Of a stretch of DNA of 64,000 bases, positions 17,756-26,282 are shown one piece after another. This DNA is from Lachnoclostridium sp. An169. GTDB lineage: Bacteria > Bacillota > Clostridia > Lachnospirales > Lachnospiraceae. The notes under the pieces were generated by a model. That model was not told where the DNA came from and made no database searches. It was given only the letters and a program-made list of their open reading frames with translations. The first letter of the stretch is position 1, and each line of letters opens with the position of its first letter. Location of the stretch: assembly GCF_002160525.1 (NCBI RefSeq), contig NZ_NFKT01000020.1:26394-90393 (forward strand), read 5' to 3'. The translations under genes were made by a program, and so were the position numbers.

Positions 17756-18460
17756 CTATCTCAGCCAGTGTACCACCAGAATGGAAGTACAGATATAACA
17801 CATATATTTTATGGAATTGGTAAATGTAAGATAGCTTGCACCGTAAAGCCTCTCGTTCATCACCGCAGGAATCTCGCAGACTTTTGCCCCGCCTTTGAGA
17901 AGGGCCGCCAGTGTATCCGGCTCCGGGTCATAATTCATCTGCATTGCCAGTCTTTTTATCACGGATCTGTCATACAGACGCATTCCCGATGTAGGATCCT
18001 TGATCCGCTTTCCTGTGGCGATCCGTATACTCAGGCTGATCAGCCTGCTGCCGATTTCCCGGAGCGATTTTCCCTTTTTCCCTTCAATGTACCGGGAAGC
18101 AATCACAATATTACACTTTTTATCTTCTGCACACTTTTCCATAGAAGGAATGAACTCTGCCAGATGCTGTCCGTCCCCGTCAAACTGAACTGCATATTTA
18201 TACCCGTTCTGCAGGGCGTAGCGCATCCCCGCCTGAAATGCCCCGGCCAGCCCCAGATTGACCGGCAGATCGAGAATGTTGTATCCTGCCTTCCTGCAGA
18301 CATTGAGAGTCCGGTCAGTACTGCCGTCGTTGATAATCAGATAATCATACTGGGGACAGTTTCTCTGCAGGTCTTCAATAACCATATGTATATTCTTCTC
18401 TTCGTTGTATGCCGGTATCACTACAAGCAGTGAACTTCTCTTTTGCTCTTCCTTCATCAC
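17756..18460 (-). CDS. Glycosyltransferase family 2, polyprenyl-phosphate sugar synthase type
   Basis: A 234-residue GT2 of the DPM1-like group. It shows VVIPAYNEEKNI (N-terminal nucleotide-sugar fold), YLIINDGSTD, the metal-binding FDGDGQH and the acceptor region LREIGSRLISL...DPTSGMRLYDRSVIKR. These enzymes transfer a sugar from a nucleotide donor to undecaprenyl phosphate at the inner face of the membrane, and the partner DUF2304 protein is encoded next. This short form has no C-terminal transmembrane pair. It starts 188 bp after the 38-residue peptide gene, separated by a weak terminator-like hairpin. Confidence 0.9.
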   Translation of the reverse strand: MMKEEQKRSSLLVVIPAYNEEKNIHMVIEDLQRNCPQYDYLIINDGSTDRTLNVCRKAGYNILDLPVNLGLAGAFQAGMRYALQNGYKYAVQFDGDGQHLAEFIPSMEKCAEDKKCNIVIASRYIEGKKGKSLREIGSRLISLSIRIATGKRIKDPTSGMRLYDRSVIKRLAMQMNYDPEPDTLAALLKGGAKVCEIPAVMNERLYGASYLTFTNSIKYMCYICTSILVVHWLR

Positions 18461-18532
18461 AGTTCCTCATTCCGTGTTTTCTTACATCTGCCGGATCCGC
18501 CACAGCCCGGTGCCATGCTTTATACAGGAGAA

Positions 18533-18567
18533 AAGGGCTTCTGCATCTGTAAAAATGCTCTGCCCTT
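18533..18567 (-). terminator. Weak terminator or attenuator between the 38-residue peptide gene and the GT2
   Basis: On the minus strand AAGGGC...GCCCTT flanks an inner GCAT...ATGC pair, and TTCTCC follows. The T-tract is short, so partial read-through into the GT2-DUF2304-radical SAM genes is likely, giving more peptide mRNA than enzyme mRNA. Confidence 0.5.
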
Positions 18568-18647
18568 CTCTTAAACTCTTAATAGTCAGTTATTTGAACA
18601 ACCAAAACTGATATATTCTCATATCATTGAATATCTAACGTGCTAAG

Positions 18648-18764
18648 CTAAACAGGAAGAGACTGCTGCAAAGTAATCACCTGTGTGCCGTTTCCGCTGT
18701 CCGCAATATTCTCATCCATCTTTACATTAAAAACTTTTACTTTCGGATTCTCCCAGCTTTTCAT
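18648..18764 (-). CDS. Candidate modified-peptide precursor, 38 residues
   Basis: Starts MKSWENPKVKVFNVKMDENI, continues ADSG, and ends with a short polar tail, NGTQVITLQQSLPV. The N-terminus matches the 87-residue peptide at 10128-10391 in 16 of 24 positions. It has its own excellent promoter (18809-18837) with a leader of about 38 nt, and the ribosome site AAGGAGAATATAG before the ATG. Downstream in the same direction lie a GT2, a DUF2304 protein and a radical SAM/SPASM enzyme. There is no Cys; Thr, Ser, Gln and Pro are available for modification. It resembles RiPP precursors in size, leader-like start and context, but the modification and cleavage site are unknown. Confidence 0.65.
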   Translation of the reverse strand: MKSWENPKVKVFNVKMDENIADSGNGTQVITLQQSLPV

Positions 18765-18808
18765 CTATATTCTCCTTCCCTTTTATTCCCCATTTGGTTA
18801 CTACATAT

Positions 18809-18837
18809 ATACTATCGCTTTTTTTCCGGTTTTGCAA
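18809..18837 (-). promoter_or_regulatory. Sigma-A promoter of the 38-residue peptide gene
   Basis: Minus strand TTGCAA (18832-18837), 17-bp spacer, TAGTAT (18809-18814). A stem-loop (TTTTCCTGATT / AATCAGGGAAA, 18841-18877) lies immediately upstream, between the promoter and the end of the UDP-glucose dehydrogenase gene. Confidence 0.75.
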
Positions 18838-18938
18838 CCGTTTTCCTGATTCTTACGCACCCGAAAAATCAGGGAAACGTCAATTCTGTCTGATACAGCC
18901 TGCTCCGGATACTGTTGCAGCTGCTTCGCTGCTCCGGA

Positions 18939-20180
18939 TCAGTCTCTCCCGAAAATATCCCTCGTATAAACTTTATTTTTCACGTCATCCAGACATGCGT
19001 CATACCTGTTTGCCAGAATTGCCTGGCTCTGCTTTTTGAATTCTTCCAGGTCATTGACAACTCTGCTTCCCAAAAATGTCTCCCCGTCTTTCAGCGTCGG
19101 CTCATAAATGATCACTGTGGCGCCGTTTGCCTTGATCCGTTTCATAACACTCTGGATGCTGCTCTGGCGGAAATTGTCGGAATTGCTTTTCATTGTCAGG
19201 CGGTATACCCCGATCACAACGGTTCTTTCCCTGCTTTCATCCCATGTGTCGTCTGCCCCGTATGCATCCGCAAGTTCCAGTACCCGGTCGGCAATATAAT
19301 CCTTTCTTGTCTGATTGCTCTTCACTATCGCTTCGATCAGATTCTCCGGAATATCCTGATAATTGGCCAGGAGCTGCCTGGTGTCCTTGGGCAGACAGTA
19401 GCCGCCGTACCCGAATGACGGGTTGTTATAGTGAAATCCGATTCTCGGGTCAAGACACACCCCTTCTATAATCTCTTTTGTATTCAGCCCCTTCATCTCC
19501 GCATAGGTGTCAAGCTCATTAAAATAGCTGACTCGCAGGGCGAGATATGTATTGGCAAAAAGTTTCACCGCCTCCGCCTCGGTAAATCCCATAAACAATG
19601 TGGGAATTTCTTCTTTGACCGCACCCTCCTGCAGAAGGCGCGCGAAGATGTGCGCCGCTTCCTCAGTGGCAGGATCACAGGAGACAATAATCCGGTTGGG
19701 ATAAAGGTTATCATACAGGGCTCTGGATTCCCGCAGGAATTCCGGACTGAAAATAATGTGATCCGTCTTTTTTTCATTTCTGATATGTTCTGTATAACCT
19801 ACCGGAACGGTGGATTTAATTACCATGACGGCATCCGGATTAACCTTCATGACCAGATCGATGACAGCCTCAACTGCGGAAGTATCAAAATAGTTCTTTT
19901 TACTGTCATAGTTGGTGGGCGCTGCGATAACGACAAAGTCCGCCTCCGAATAGGCCGACTCTCCGTCCAGTGTTGCCGTCAGATCCAGATTCTTTTCCGC
20001 CAGATATTTTTCGATATACTCATCCCGGATCGGAGATTTTCTGCTGTTGATCAGTTCTGCCTTTTCCGCAATAATATCCACGGCTGTCACTGTATGGTGC
20101 TGGGCCAGCAGTACGGCAAGCGAAAGCCCCACATAGCCCGTGCCGGCAACAGCAATCTTCAGTTCCTCAAACTTTCTCAT
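18939..20180 (-). CDS. UDP-glucose 6-dehydrogenase (nucleotide-sugar dehydrogenase)
   Basis: A 413-residue NAD-dependent dehydrogenase making UDP-glucuronate (or the corresponding uronate of a related sugar). It has the Rossmann motif [17 protein letters not shown], the segment [26 protein letters not shown], and the catalytic Cys in [12 protein letters not shown] chose the start at 20180 ([13 protein letters not shown]), after GGAAGGAAA; the frame extends upstream into the preceding GT2 gene, with which it overlaps by 14 bp. It supplies an acidic sugar donor to the polysaccharide genes around it. Confidence 0.9.
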   Translation of the reverse strand: MRKFEELKIAVAGTGYVGLSLAVLLAQHHTVTAVDIIAEKAELINSRKSPIRDEYIEKYLAEKNLDLTATLDGESAYSEADFVVIAAPTNYDSKKNYFDTSAVEAVIDLVMKVNPDAVMVIKSTVPVGYTEHIRNEKKTDHIIFSPEFLRESRALYDNLYPNRIIVSCDPATEEAAHIFARLLQEGAVKEEIPTLFMGFTEAEAVKLFANTYLALRVSYFNELDTYAEMKGLNTKEIIEGVCLDPRIGFHYNNPSFGYGGYCLPKDTRQLLANYQDIPENLIEAIVKSNQTRKDYIADRVLELADAYGADDTWDESRERTVVIGVYRLTMKSNSDNFRQSSIQSVMKRIKANGATVIIYEPTLKDGETFLGSRVVNDLEEFKKQSQAILANRYDACLDDVKNKVYTRDIFGRD

Positions 20181-21294
20181 TTTTCCTTCCTCTTTCGTCC
20201 CCTCTTTGCTTCCCCGCATTCCCTCTTTTCTTCCGGTAACGGCGCGTACTCACCTGATTTTCCACCTCCAGCAGGAGCATCGCCTGGAACATGAGACAGG
20301 CAGTGCCGCTCATCCGGTGTTCGGTCAGAAACGCCAGTATATCGAACAGTATTTTCCACATAAAGCTTCCGAACTGTTTTCCATATTTCTCTCTCCGGTA
20401 TCTGCGCGCAGCCCCGGAAACTACCGGAACCTCCATATACGCTGCCAGATGTTCCCGGATCTCCCGGGGAATCATTTTCCCTGCCAGGATCTCCTGTTTG
20501 CCGTAATAGTAGAGTCCGAGCAGAACATGGGTTGCCGTCAGATCCCCCATCCTTTTTTCCTCCGGAAGACCTGCCTGTGTCTCGTCGAATTCTTCTGCGA
20601 TGGCTGTCCAGACAGCCGGGAACTGCTTTTTATAGGAAAATGTAACTCCGTTCTCATTCATCCGGTACCGGTACACGCTTTCGTCTGTAAAAGCATACTT
20701 TGCACCAGCCAGGCAGCATTTCATGTTAAATGCCTTATCCTGGGTAAACGGATAGGGCGTATGATGTATCCCGTTTTCCCGGATAAAATCCAGCCGGTAC
20801 AGTTTTCCCCATTCATAGGCCAGGTGCCCGTCCCGGATAAAACCGCAGAAACGGAAGCGGACGCAGCGCTGGTCCTGCATGTGGAAAAAGTGCTGTTCTT
20901 TTCTGGCACTCAATCCTTCGCCGCTCTCCCTTCTGTAGTTTCCCACCGTAATATCCGCTCCGCTCTGCTCTGCGCGCTCTGCCAGGACAGCCAGGGCATT
21001 CTCTCCGTCCAGACAGTCGTCGGAATCAATGAAGGCAGCCCATTTTCCCGTGGCCAGCCGGATGCCCGTCTCCCTGGCAACGGCTGACCCTTCATTCTTT
21101 TTATGGATCACCCGGATTCTCTCATCCTTTGCCGCCGCGGCGTCGCACAGCGCCGCAGTCTCCCCATCCGAGCCGTCGTCTATCAGGAACACCTCAATAT
21201 TTTCCCAGGTCTGGGAGAGAATGCTCTCCACACAGTCTCCCAGATATTTTTTTTCGTTGTAAACTGGCACAATCACACTGATCCTGTCTTTCAT
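20167..21294 (-). CDS. Glycosyltransferase family 2
   Basis: A 375-residue GT-A fold enzyme with [46 protein letters not shown] and the DxD-type motif [11 protein letters not shown]. The C-terminal half is helical and strongly basic at the end. It sits between the flippase (33 bp away) and UDP-glucose dehydrogenase (14-bp overlap), consistent with chain assembly on an undecaprenyl carrier. Sugar specificity cannot be inferred. Confidence 0.9.
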   Translation of the reverse strand: MKDRISVIVPVYNEKKYLGDCVESILSQTWENIEVFLIDDGSDGETAALCDAAAAKDERIRVIHKKNEGSAVARETGIRLATGKWAAFIDSDDCLDGENALAVLAERAEQSGADITVGNYRRESGEGLSARKEQHFFHMQDQRCVRFRFCGFIRDGHLAYEWGKLYRLDFIRENGIHHTPYPFTQDKAFNMKCCLAGAKYAFTDESVYRYRMNENGVTFSYKKQFPAVWTAIAEEFDETQAGLPEEKRMGDLTATHVLLGLYYYGKQEILAGKMIPREIREHLAAYMEVPVVSGAARRYRREKYGKQFGSFMWKILFDILAFLTEHRMSGTACLMFQAMLLLEVENQVSTRRYRKKRGNAGKQRGDERGRKNEKV

Positions 21295-21326
21295 CTGTCA
21301 TCCCTCCGGTCCTTCGTCCAGCCTTC

Positions 21327-22802
21327 TTATCTGTCATCTTTTCTGCCGTCCCTGCCCGTCCGGCACGGTATCATGCGGAGCATCTGACTGCTTATGGTCG
21401 CAAACACAGTCTTTTCAAACTGTCTCAAATACAGGAACACACATCCGCTGTAAAGCATTCCGCCTGCCGCCACATCCAGAATCACTCTTGCGGTCAGGTT
21501 CTCCGTAATCTCACGGATTCCCCGGCACGGGATCAGAATCAGCGCCCCCAGGATGCAGTAAACGACTGTTTTCCTGAGATAGCGGATCACCCGGAACTCC
21601 CTCTGCACAAAAGCGGTCTGGATCGCAAGGACAAGGAATTCCGCAGCCAGGGTCCCGATCACCGCGCCGGTACTTTTCATCCGCGGTATCAGCGCAAAAT
21701 TAATCAGGAAATTCGCTCCGGCCCCTGCTGCGAGTGCGATCATATACTCCCGGTCCTTATACTGCGGCAGCAGGAACACGTTCCGGATCAGGTCCGAGTA
21801 TCCTGTCAGCAGCACAAGAGGCGCCACCGTCATGAGCAGGGGAACACTTGCGGTGAATTTTTCTCCGTAAAACCATGGAACAAAGGAGTCTGCCACTCCG
21901 ATCAGCCCGAACATCATCCCCACCGCAAGAAATGTGCTCAGGTGGAACGCCGCGGCAAACAGCCGCTCCGCCTCCTCTTTTTTCTTCTTTCCGAAGTACA
22001 GCGTCATCTGGGGCATGATCACATCCCCCAGGGCGGTGAGCACATGGACCAGGGTGGTAGTGATGCTCTGCACATTTTCGTAATATCCCACCTCTGTGAT
22101 TCCCACCATCCTGCCGATCATGATCTTGTCCATGGTGATATACAGATATCTTGCCAGCACCGGAAAAAACAGGAGCACCATGCTCTTCCAGTGCCGGTTT
22201 GCCAGGAAGCGCAGCGACAGCCTGATATCGATGTAACGGGGCAGAAAAGCCCAGAGAATCAGCTGCACAAGGAGCATGGAAGATGCCAGGATCAGAATGT
22301 ATATCTCCGTGTCATTGCCGGTTCTGACAAAGACAAATACAAAGACAACCGAGAGCAGCTTCACGGCGCTGCTTACCAGCGCCGTCTTCCTGAACTCCTG
22401 CATTCCCCAGAACACCCAGCTGACATCTGCCACATAGGAGAGAATCACCGGTATCTGCATGAGGAAAGCCGTCCGGTACTCCCCCGCAAAGAAACGGATG
22501 TAGAGAAGGAAGCAGGCCGCTACGACAATGCCGCAGGCAATCTTCATGGACATCAGCTCGGCAAAGATCCGGGAACATTTCTCCCGGTTGTCCCTGCATC
22601 CCGCAATCTCCCGGTTCCCGTATTTGAGCACACCCAGGTTGGCGAACAGGGCGGTCAGGGCGGTGATGGAATAAGTATAGGAGTAGGTTCCCACGCCCTC
22701 CGGTCCGATAACCCGGGACACATAAGGTGAGAGGATAAAGGGCACAACGATAATCAGAAGCTGATACCCTGCATTATACAAAAAGTTCTTAAATACATTC
22801 AT
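21327..22802 (-). CDS. Oligosaccharide flippase (Wzx/RfbX type, MOP superfamily)
   Basis: A 491-residue polytopic protein with about 12-14 predicted transmembrane segments. It begins NFLYNAGYQLLIIVVPFILSP, with PYVSRVIGPEGVGTYSYTYS, the classical start of polysaccharide flippases. It would flip undecaprenyl-linked repeat units outward. The window also has PelG, so this locus encodes two transport routes of the MOP type, suggesting two glycans or a division of labour. It begins 20 bp after the ABC transporter gene. Confidence 0.9.
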   Translation of the reverse strand: MNVFKNFLYNAGYQLLIIVVPFILSPYVSRVIGPEGVGTYSYTYSITALTALFANLGVLKYGNREIAGCRDNREKCSRIFAELMSMKIACGIVVAACFLLYIRFFAGEYRTAFLMQIPVILSYVADVSWVFWGMQEFRKTALVSSAVKLLSVVFVFVFVRTGNDTEIYILILASSMLLVQLILWAFLPRYIDIRLSLRFLANRHWKSMVLLFFPVLARYLYITMDKIMIGRMVGITEVGYYENVQSITTTLVHVLTALGDVIMPQMTLYFGKKKKEEAERLFAAAFHLSTFLAVGMMFGLIGVADSFVPWFYGEKFTASVPLLMTVAPLVLLTGYSDLIRNVFLLPQYKDREYMIALAAGAGANFLINFALIPRMKSTGAVIGTLAAEFLVLAIQTAFVQREFRVIRYLRKTVVYCILGALILIPCRGIREITENLTARVILDVAAGGMLYSGCVFLYLRQFEKTVFATISSQMLRMIPCRTGRDGRKDDR

Positions 22803-22822
22803 ATTGCCGCGCCATCTCCTGT

Positions 22823-24586
22823 TCAGAACTCCATCATACTCCTGCGGATGCCCTCCTCATCCAACTGTACCATCCCGTGTCCTTCGATCCGGTATACCCT
22901 GGTGCACATCGTCAGAACGCTGGGCCGGTGTGTGGTCACGATGCAGGTCTTGTTTTTCGCCGATTCCATAATGTTTTTCAGCAGCCTGTGCTCCGTCGCC
23001 ACATCCAGGGCGGAAGTGGCTTCATCCAGAAGCAGGACAGGAGCATCGCAGAGCATGGCCCGGGCGATGGAGAGTCTCTGGAGCTGTCCTTCCGAGAGTC
23101 CCCCTCCCTGCTCTTTTAAGTAAGTGTCAAGGCCTTCCGGAAGTCTGCTCACAAATTCGTCCGCGCAGACCTCTCTCAGTGCCGCCCAGATCTCCTCGTC
23201 CGACGCATCCGAATGAAGAAGCTGCAGATTCTCCCGGATGGTTCCGGACATCATGGTATTTCCCTGGGGTACGTATGCGAAAAGTGTCCTTGCCGCAGGG
23301 GAGATCACCAGCTTTCTCTCTCCTGCCTCAGCCCGCACTTCGCCGCCCCTGGCCCCCACAAGTCCGAGAAGAATCCGGAGCATGGTGGTCTTTCCCTCTC
23401 CGGACGGTCCCACCAGAGCCACCGTTTCCCGGGGTTTCACATGGAAAGATACGCCGGAGAGAACCGTATTTCCATCCTGATACCAGAAGTCAAGATTCTC
23501 GGCGCGGATCGTAACGCCCCCTGCGGTGCGCGCATACTCCTTGAACGCCTCCGCTTCCGCCGCATCCGCCTGCTCCTCCTCCGGCAGGTCCGTGACCGCC
23601 ATGATCCTCCCCGCCGACGTAGCTGCCCCCACCGCGGTAGGCACCATGTTTACCAGACTGGAAAACGCCGCTGAGAGATTCCCCGCCTGCTGCAGGAAAA
23701 GCGTCATGGTTCCGTATGTGATGGCACCGGTCCAGAGGCGGTAGACGCCCCAGCCGAAACATGCCCCTGTGACCCCCATGCCCACGATGGACATAAGGGA
23801 GGACGTCATAATTGAAAACTTATTGTAATCCAGCTGTACATCGCGGTAATAATCCTGCTTTCCGCGGAACAGTCCGCTGTATTTGTCCATCAGCCCGAAC
23901 GCCTTGATGTACTGGAGATTCTGGAACGCCTCCTCATTGAAAGCCATCATGTCAGAATTCACTTCCAGCATCTTCTTGTTGTGGAAACGCATCTTCCTCA
24001 TCAGTACCCGGGACATTGCCAGCGTGACCGGAGCGCTTGCCAGGGCAAGCAGGGCCATCATGGGATCGTAGTACAGGATCAGCGCCAGCGTGGAGAAGAA
24101 CTGAACTACCCCGGTGATAAAGGTCGGTATCCATCCCAATACGCTGGTGGCCACGGTGTTGACGTCGGAATTCAGCCGGTTCAGGAGATCGCCGGAATGA
24201 TACTCGGACAGCTTCTCCCAGTCTGCACCCAGAACTTTTCCGAACACCTCCGCCCGGATCTCCTGGTTGACCATAATCCTGTTTTTCGCCGTCACTCTCC
24301 CCGACCATGCGCTCACGCCGACCTGCAGAAGCATCATAGCCACATATCCGGCCGCCGCAGGGAAAAGAGCACTGCTGTCATACCCGGTAACCGCATCGAT
24401 AATATATTTCGAGACGACACCGGTTCCCAGTCCCATGGCCGTACTGAATATTCCCAGAAGGATATACAGCATGACAGCTCCTTTATAGCGGATGCTGTAT
24501 CTGCCGATCCACTTCATCTCATTCAGAACTTCAAAGAGCAGCCCCTCACGGAGCCGCTTCCGCACATGACTGATATACTCCTTCAC
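22823..24586 (-). CDS. ABC exporter, fused permease and ATPase
   Basis: About 587 residues: six transmembrane helices to about residue 310, then a nucleotide-binding domain with Walker A GPSGEGKTTML, signature LSEGQLQRLS and Walker B VLLLDEATSALD. There is no N-terminal C39 peptidase domain, so any leader removal must be done by another protein such as the S26-type protease two genes upstream. I prefer the GTG at 24586, which overlaps the TGA of the HprK-like gene by 4 bp (GTGA) like the junction before it; an ATG at 24604 is possible. Its operon neighbours suggest export of a modified peptide, but lipid-linked cargo cannot be excluded. Confidence 0.87.
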   Translation of the reverse strand: MKEYISHVRKRLREGLLFEVLNEMKWIGRYSIRYKGAVMLYILLGIFSTAMGLGTGVVSKYIIDAVTGYDSSALFPAAAGYVAMMLLQVGVSAWSGRVTAKNRIMVNQEIRAEVFGKVLGADWEKLSEYHSGDLLNRLNSDVNTVATSVLGWIPTFITGVVQFFSTLALILYYDPMMALLALASAPVTLAMSRVLMRKMRFHNKKMLEVNSDMMAFNEEAFQNLQYIKAFGLMDKYSGLFRGKQDYYRDVQLDYNKFSIMTSSLMSIVGMGVTGACFGWGVYRLWTGAITYGTMTLFLQQAGNLSAAFSSLVNMVPTAVGAATSAGRIMAVTDLPEEEQADAAEAEAFKEYARTAGGVTIRAENLDFWYQDGNTVLSGVSFHVKPRETVALVGPSGEGKTTMLRILLGLVGARGGEVRAEAGERKLVISPAARTLFAYVPQGNTMMSGTIRENLQLLHSDASDEEIWAALREVCADEFVSRLPEGLDTYLKEQGGGLSEGQLQRLSIARAMLCDAPVLLLDEATSALDVATEHRLLKNIMESAKNKTCIVTTHRPSVLTMCTRVYRIEGHGMVQLDEEGIRRSMMEF

Positions 24587-25410
24587 TTTTCCTCGTCTCC
24601 CCATACGGTGCGGCGGACAAGTTCCACCGCATCAGAATCCGGCAGGCAGGACAGGAAATAGACCGGCACCTTCCTCACAAGCACATCCATGGACCACATG
24701 ACTTCCGCCACACATACCTCGCTCCATGAGGGATAGAATACGTGGGGGAAAAATTTTGCCGTGGTCTCCTCCCCTGTCAGTTTCCGGATCCGGTTCTCCT
24801 TCCCCTGTTCCAGTACAATGACTGCTCTGAGCGGCACACTCCTGTTCACCGCATAGGGGGATGACCCCTTCCAGGGAGAGCCCCATGCCCGGATCTCTTC
24901 CTCCCGACACTCAAGGATCACCTTGTCCCCGTTCAGGATCTCCGCATCCCTGTATTTCTTCCACAGCTCTGCCTGGGTTGTCTTGCCGGTACCGGAAGGC
25001 GCCGTAAAGATCACGCCCTCCTCTTTCCAGCTGATGCAGGAAGCATGGACCAGAATGCCCCTGTGGTAAGAAAGCCGGGAATAGAAGGCTGCCAGAAATA
25101 CTTCCATCACACCCTCCATCCCGCAGGCGGCGCCCTCGATCACCAGATGCTCCCACGCCCGGTCCGCTTGCAGACGTACTCCCGGCGTCTTACGGCTGAT
25201 AAAAAGATGAGGGAAATCTTTCTCCGACTGGCAGTAATCCAGCCCGTACCACTGATGAAACAAATGCTCATGCCAGTAAATATCCACATTTACCGCAGCG
25301 CCTCCGGACGGCTTCTCCGCCTCGAACCTGCGGAACATCTGGGGAGGTTCATCCTTTTCCAGACGCATCTTCACTGTAATTCCCGCTATACTGTAATATT
25401 TTACCGTCAC
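24583..25410 (-). CDS. HPr kinase-like P-loop protein
   Basis: A 275-residue protein with a P-loop TAPSGTGKTTQAELW about 150 residues in, preceded by LVHASCIS and followed by ILNGDKVILE and WGSPWKGSSPYAVNRSVPL, the pattern of HprK-related kinases found in lasso-peptide and other peptide clusters. It is not a canonical HprK: the N-terminal regulatory domain is different. Related enzymes phosphorylate a serine in the precursor peptide. The start is the GTG at 25408-25410, overlapping the S26-type gene's TGA (GTGA) and preceded by AAGGACGGAG. Confidence 0.8.
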   Translation of the reverse strand: MTVKYYSIAGITVKMRLEKDEPPQMFRRFEAEKPSGGAAVNVDIYWHEHLFHQWYGLDYCQSEKDFPHLFISRKTPGVRLQADRAWEHLVIEGAACGMEGVMEVFLAAFYSRLSYHRGILVHASCISWKEEGVIFTAPSGTGKTTQAELWKKYRDAEILNGDKVILECREEEIRAWGSPWKGSSPYAVNRSVPLRAVIVLEQGKENRIRKLTGEETTAKFFPHVFYPSWSEVCVAEVMWSMDVLVRKVPVYFLSCLPDSDAVELVRRTVWGDEEK

Positions 25411-25919
25411 TTTTTCTCCGTCCTTCCGTTCCTTTCTCTGAATCTCCACCTGGCAGAAGCTATACGGATCATGATTCCCCTCACCGGGAAAAGCATCTGC
25501 CACAGCGCCACGAAGATTCTGTACCTTTTTCCGTCGCAGGATATATACCTTTCTTTCCGGATAACCGCTTTTGCAGCCGCCAGAATCTGTTCTTTCCGGA
25601 TATCCTCCGTCCATGCCTGGGCATCGCCGTTCACCACGAAGACGCCTTCCTTCTCTGCCCGGAGGATCCGGTGCAGCACGCATTTTCCGTCTGTCCTGCG
25701 GAAAAATACGATCTCTCCGCGTTTCAGGGCTCTTTTCTCCGGCGGGACAAGAACCACCTGATCCCTCAGATGCTTCAGACAGGGGCCCATGCTGTATCCG
25801 GTCACCGTAAGCTGCAGAGGTCTCCCTGTGGAAAACTCCCGATTCATCAGGCTGACCAGCTCCTCTGCCCGCACCGTCTTTTCTTCTGCTGTTCTGCTGC
25901 CTGCCGCTGCGCGCCTCAT
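25407..25919 (-). CDS. S24/S26 family signal-peptidase-like protease
   Basis: A 170-residue protein with the S26 nucleophile region TVTGYSMGPCL and the following RGEIVFFRRTDGKCVLHRI and VVNGDAQAW. The general base position reads HRI, as in ER-type/SipW peptidases that use His rather than Lys. A single hydrophobic stretch lies near the C-terminus (YRIFVALWQMLFPVRGIMI), opposite to the usual N-terminal anchor. It overlaps the PqqD-like gene by 4 bp (ATGA) and the kinase-like gene by 3 bp. In this setting it is a candidate leader peptidase for the operon's exported product. Confidence 0.8.
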   Translation of the reverse strand: MRRAAAGSRTAEEKTVRAEELVSLMNREFSTGRPLQLTVTGYSMGPCLKHLRDQVVLVPPEKRALKRGEIVFFRRTDGKCVLHRILRAEKEGVFVVNGDAQAWTEDIRKEQILAAAKAVIRKERYISCDGKRYRIFVALWQMLFPVRGIMIRIASARWRFRERNGRTEKK

Positions 25920-26182
25920 CGCTCGAGCATTTCCTGCTCTTCCAGTTCCCGGAGGAATGCATGGACACTCTCCGCCAGGACCTCCTTCTTCTCATCGTAA
26001 TTCATGGCAAGGATTTCCACCACTTCTTCCTCCGTATGGTCGTCCTGCAGAATGTTCCAGATGTCCGCTGCCGTCTCGTTGAGCGCCACAAGGCCGTGTA
26101 TTTTTCCCGCCATGCTTCCCACCGGGACCGCCATCCACGAATCCGCAACCTGCCTCAGTACAAATCCTTCTCTTATCTTCAT
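25916..26182 (-). CDS. PqqD-like peptide-binding protein (RRE-type)
   Basis: An 88-residue PqqD-family protein. It has the typical opening FVLRQVADSWMAVPVGS, the winged-helix segment GLVALNETAADIWNILQDD and HTEEEVVEILAMNYD, and a C-terminal helix FLRELEEQEML. Such domains bind the leader peptides of RiPP precursors and present them to tailoring enzymes. It is the first gene of PqqD-like, S26-type protease, HprK-like, ABC exporter, all overlapping by a few bases, then flippase, GT2 and UDP-glucose dehydrogenase. The start is preceded by GAGAGG. Confidence 0.87.
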   Translation of the reverse strand: MKIREGFVLRQVADSWMAVPVGSMAGKIHGLVALNETAADIWNILQDDHTEEEVVEILAMNYDEKKEVLAESVHAFLRELEEQEMLER

Positions 26183-26201
26183 GTTACATTACCTCTCTTT
26201 C

Positions 26202-26231
26202 CTTATACGTTCATTGCCAATCTCCGGCCAA
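26202..26231 (-). promoter_or_regulatory. Candidate promoter of the PqqD-like operon
   Basis: Minus strand TTGGCC (26226-26231), 18-bp spacer, TATAAG (26202-26207). It physically overlaps the plus-strand promoter for the GT4 gene. Confidence 0.5.
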
Positions 26232-26242
26232 TGTGCTATTCT
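26214..26242 (+). promoter_or_regulatory. Promoter of the divergent GT4 gene
   Basis: Plus strand TTGCCA (26214-26219), 17-bp spacer, TATTCT (26237-26242), with TGC before the -10 (extended -10). It lies about 40 bp before the GT4 start and within the minus-strand promoter region. Confidence 0.65.
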
Positions 26243-26282
26243 TGATACAGACCGATTCGATTTATCTGCAAAGGAGAACATC

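Noticed and set aside
22823..26182. A complete lasso-peptide cluster
   Set aside because: PqqD-like, HprK-like and ABC genes are there, but no AsnB-like lasso cyclase or B2 transglutaminase-like leader peptidase is encoded in the window, so a lasso product cannot be claimed.
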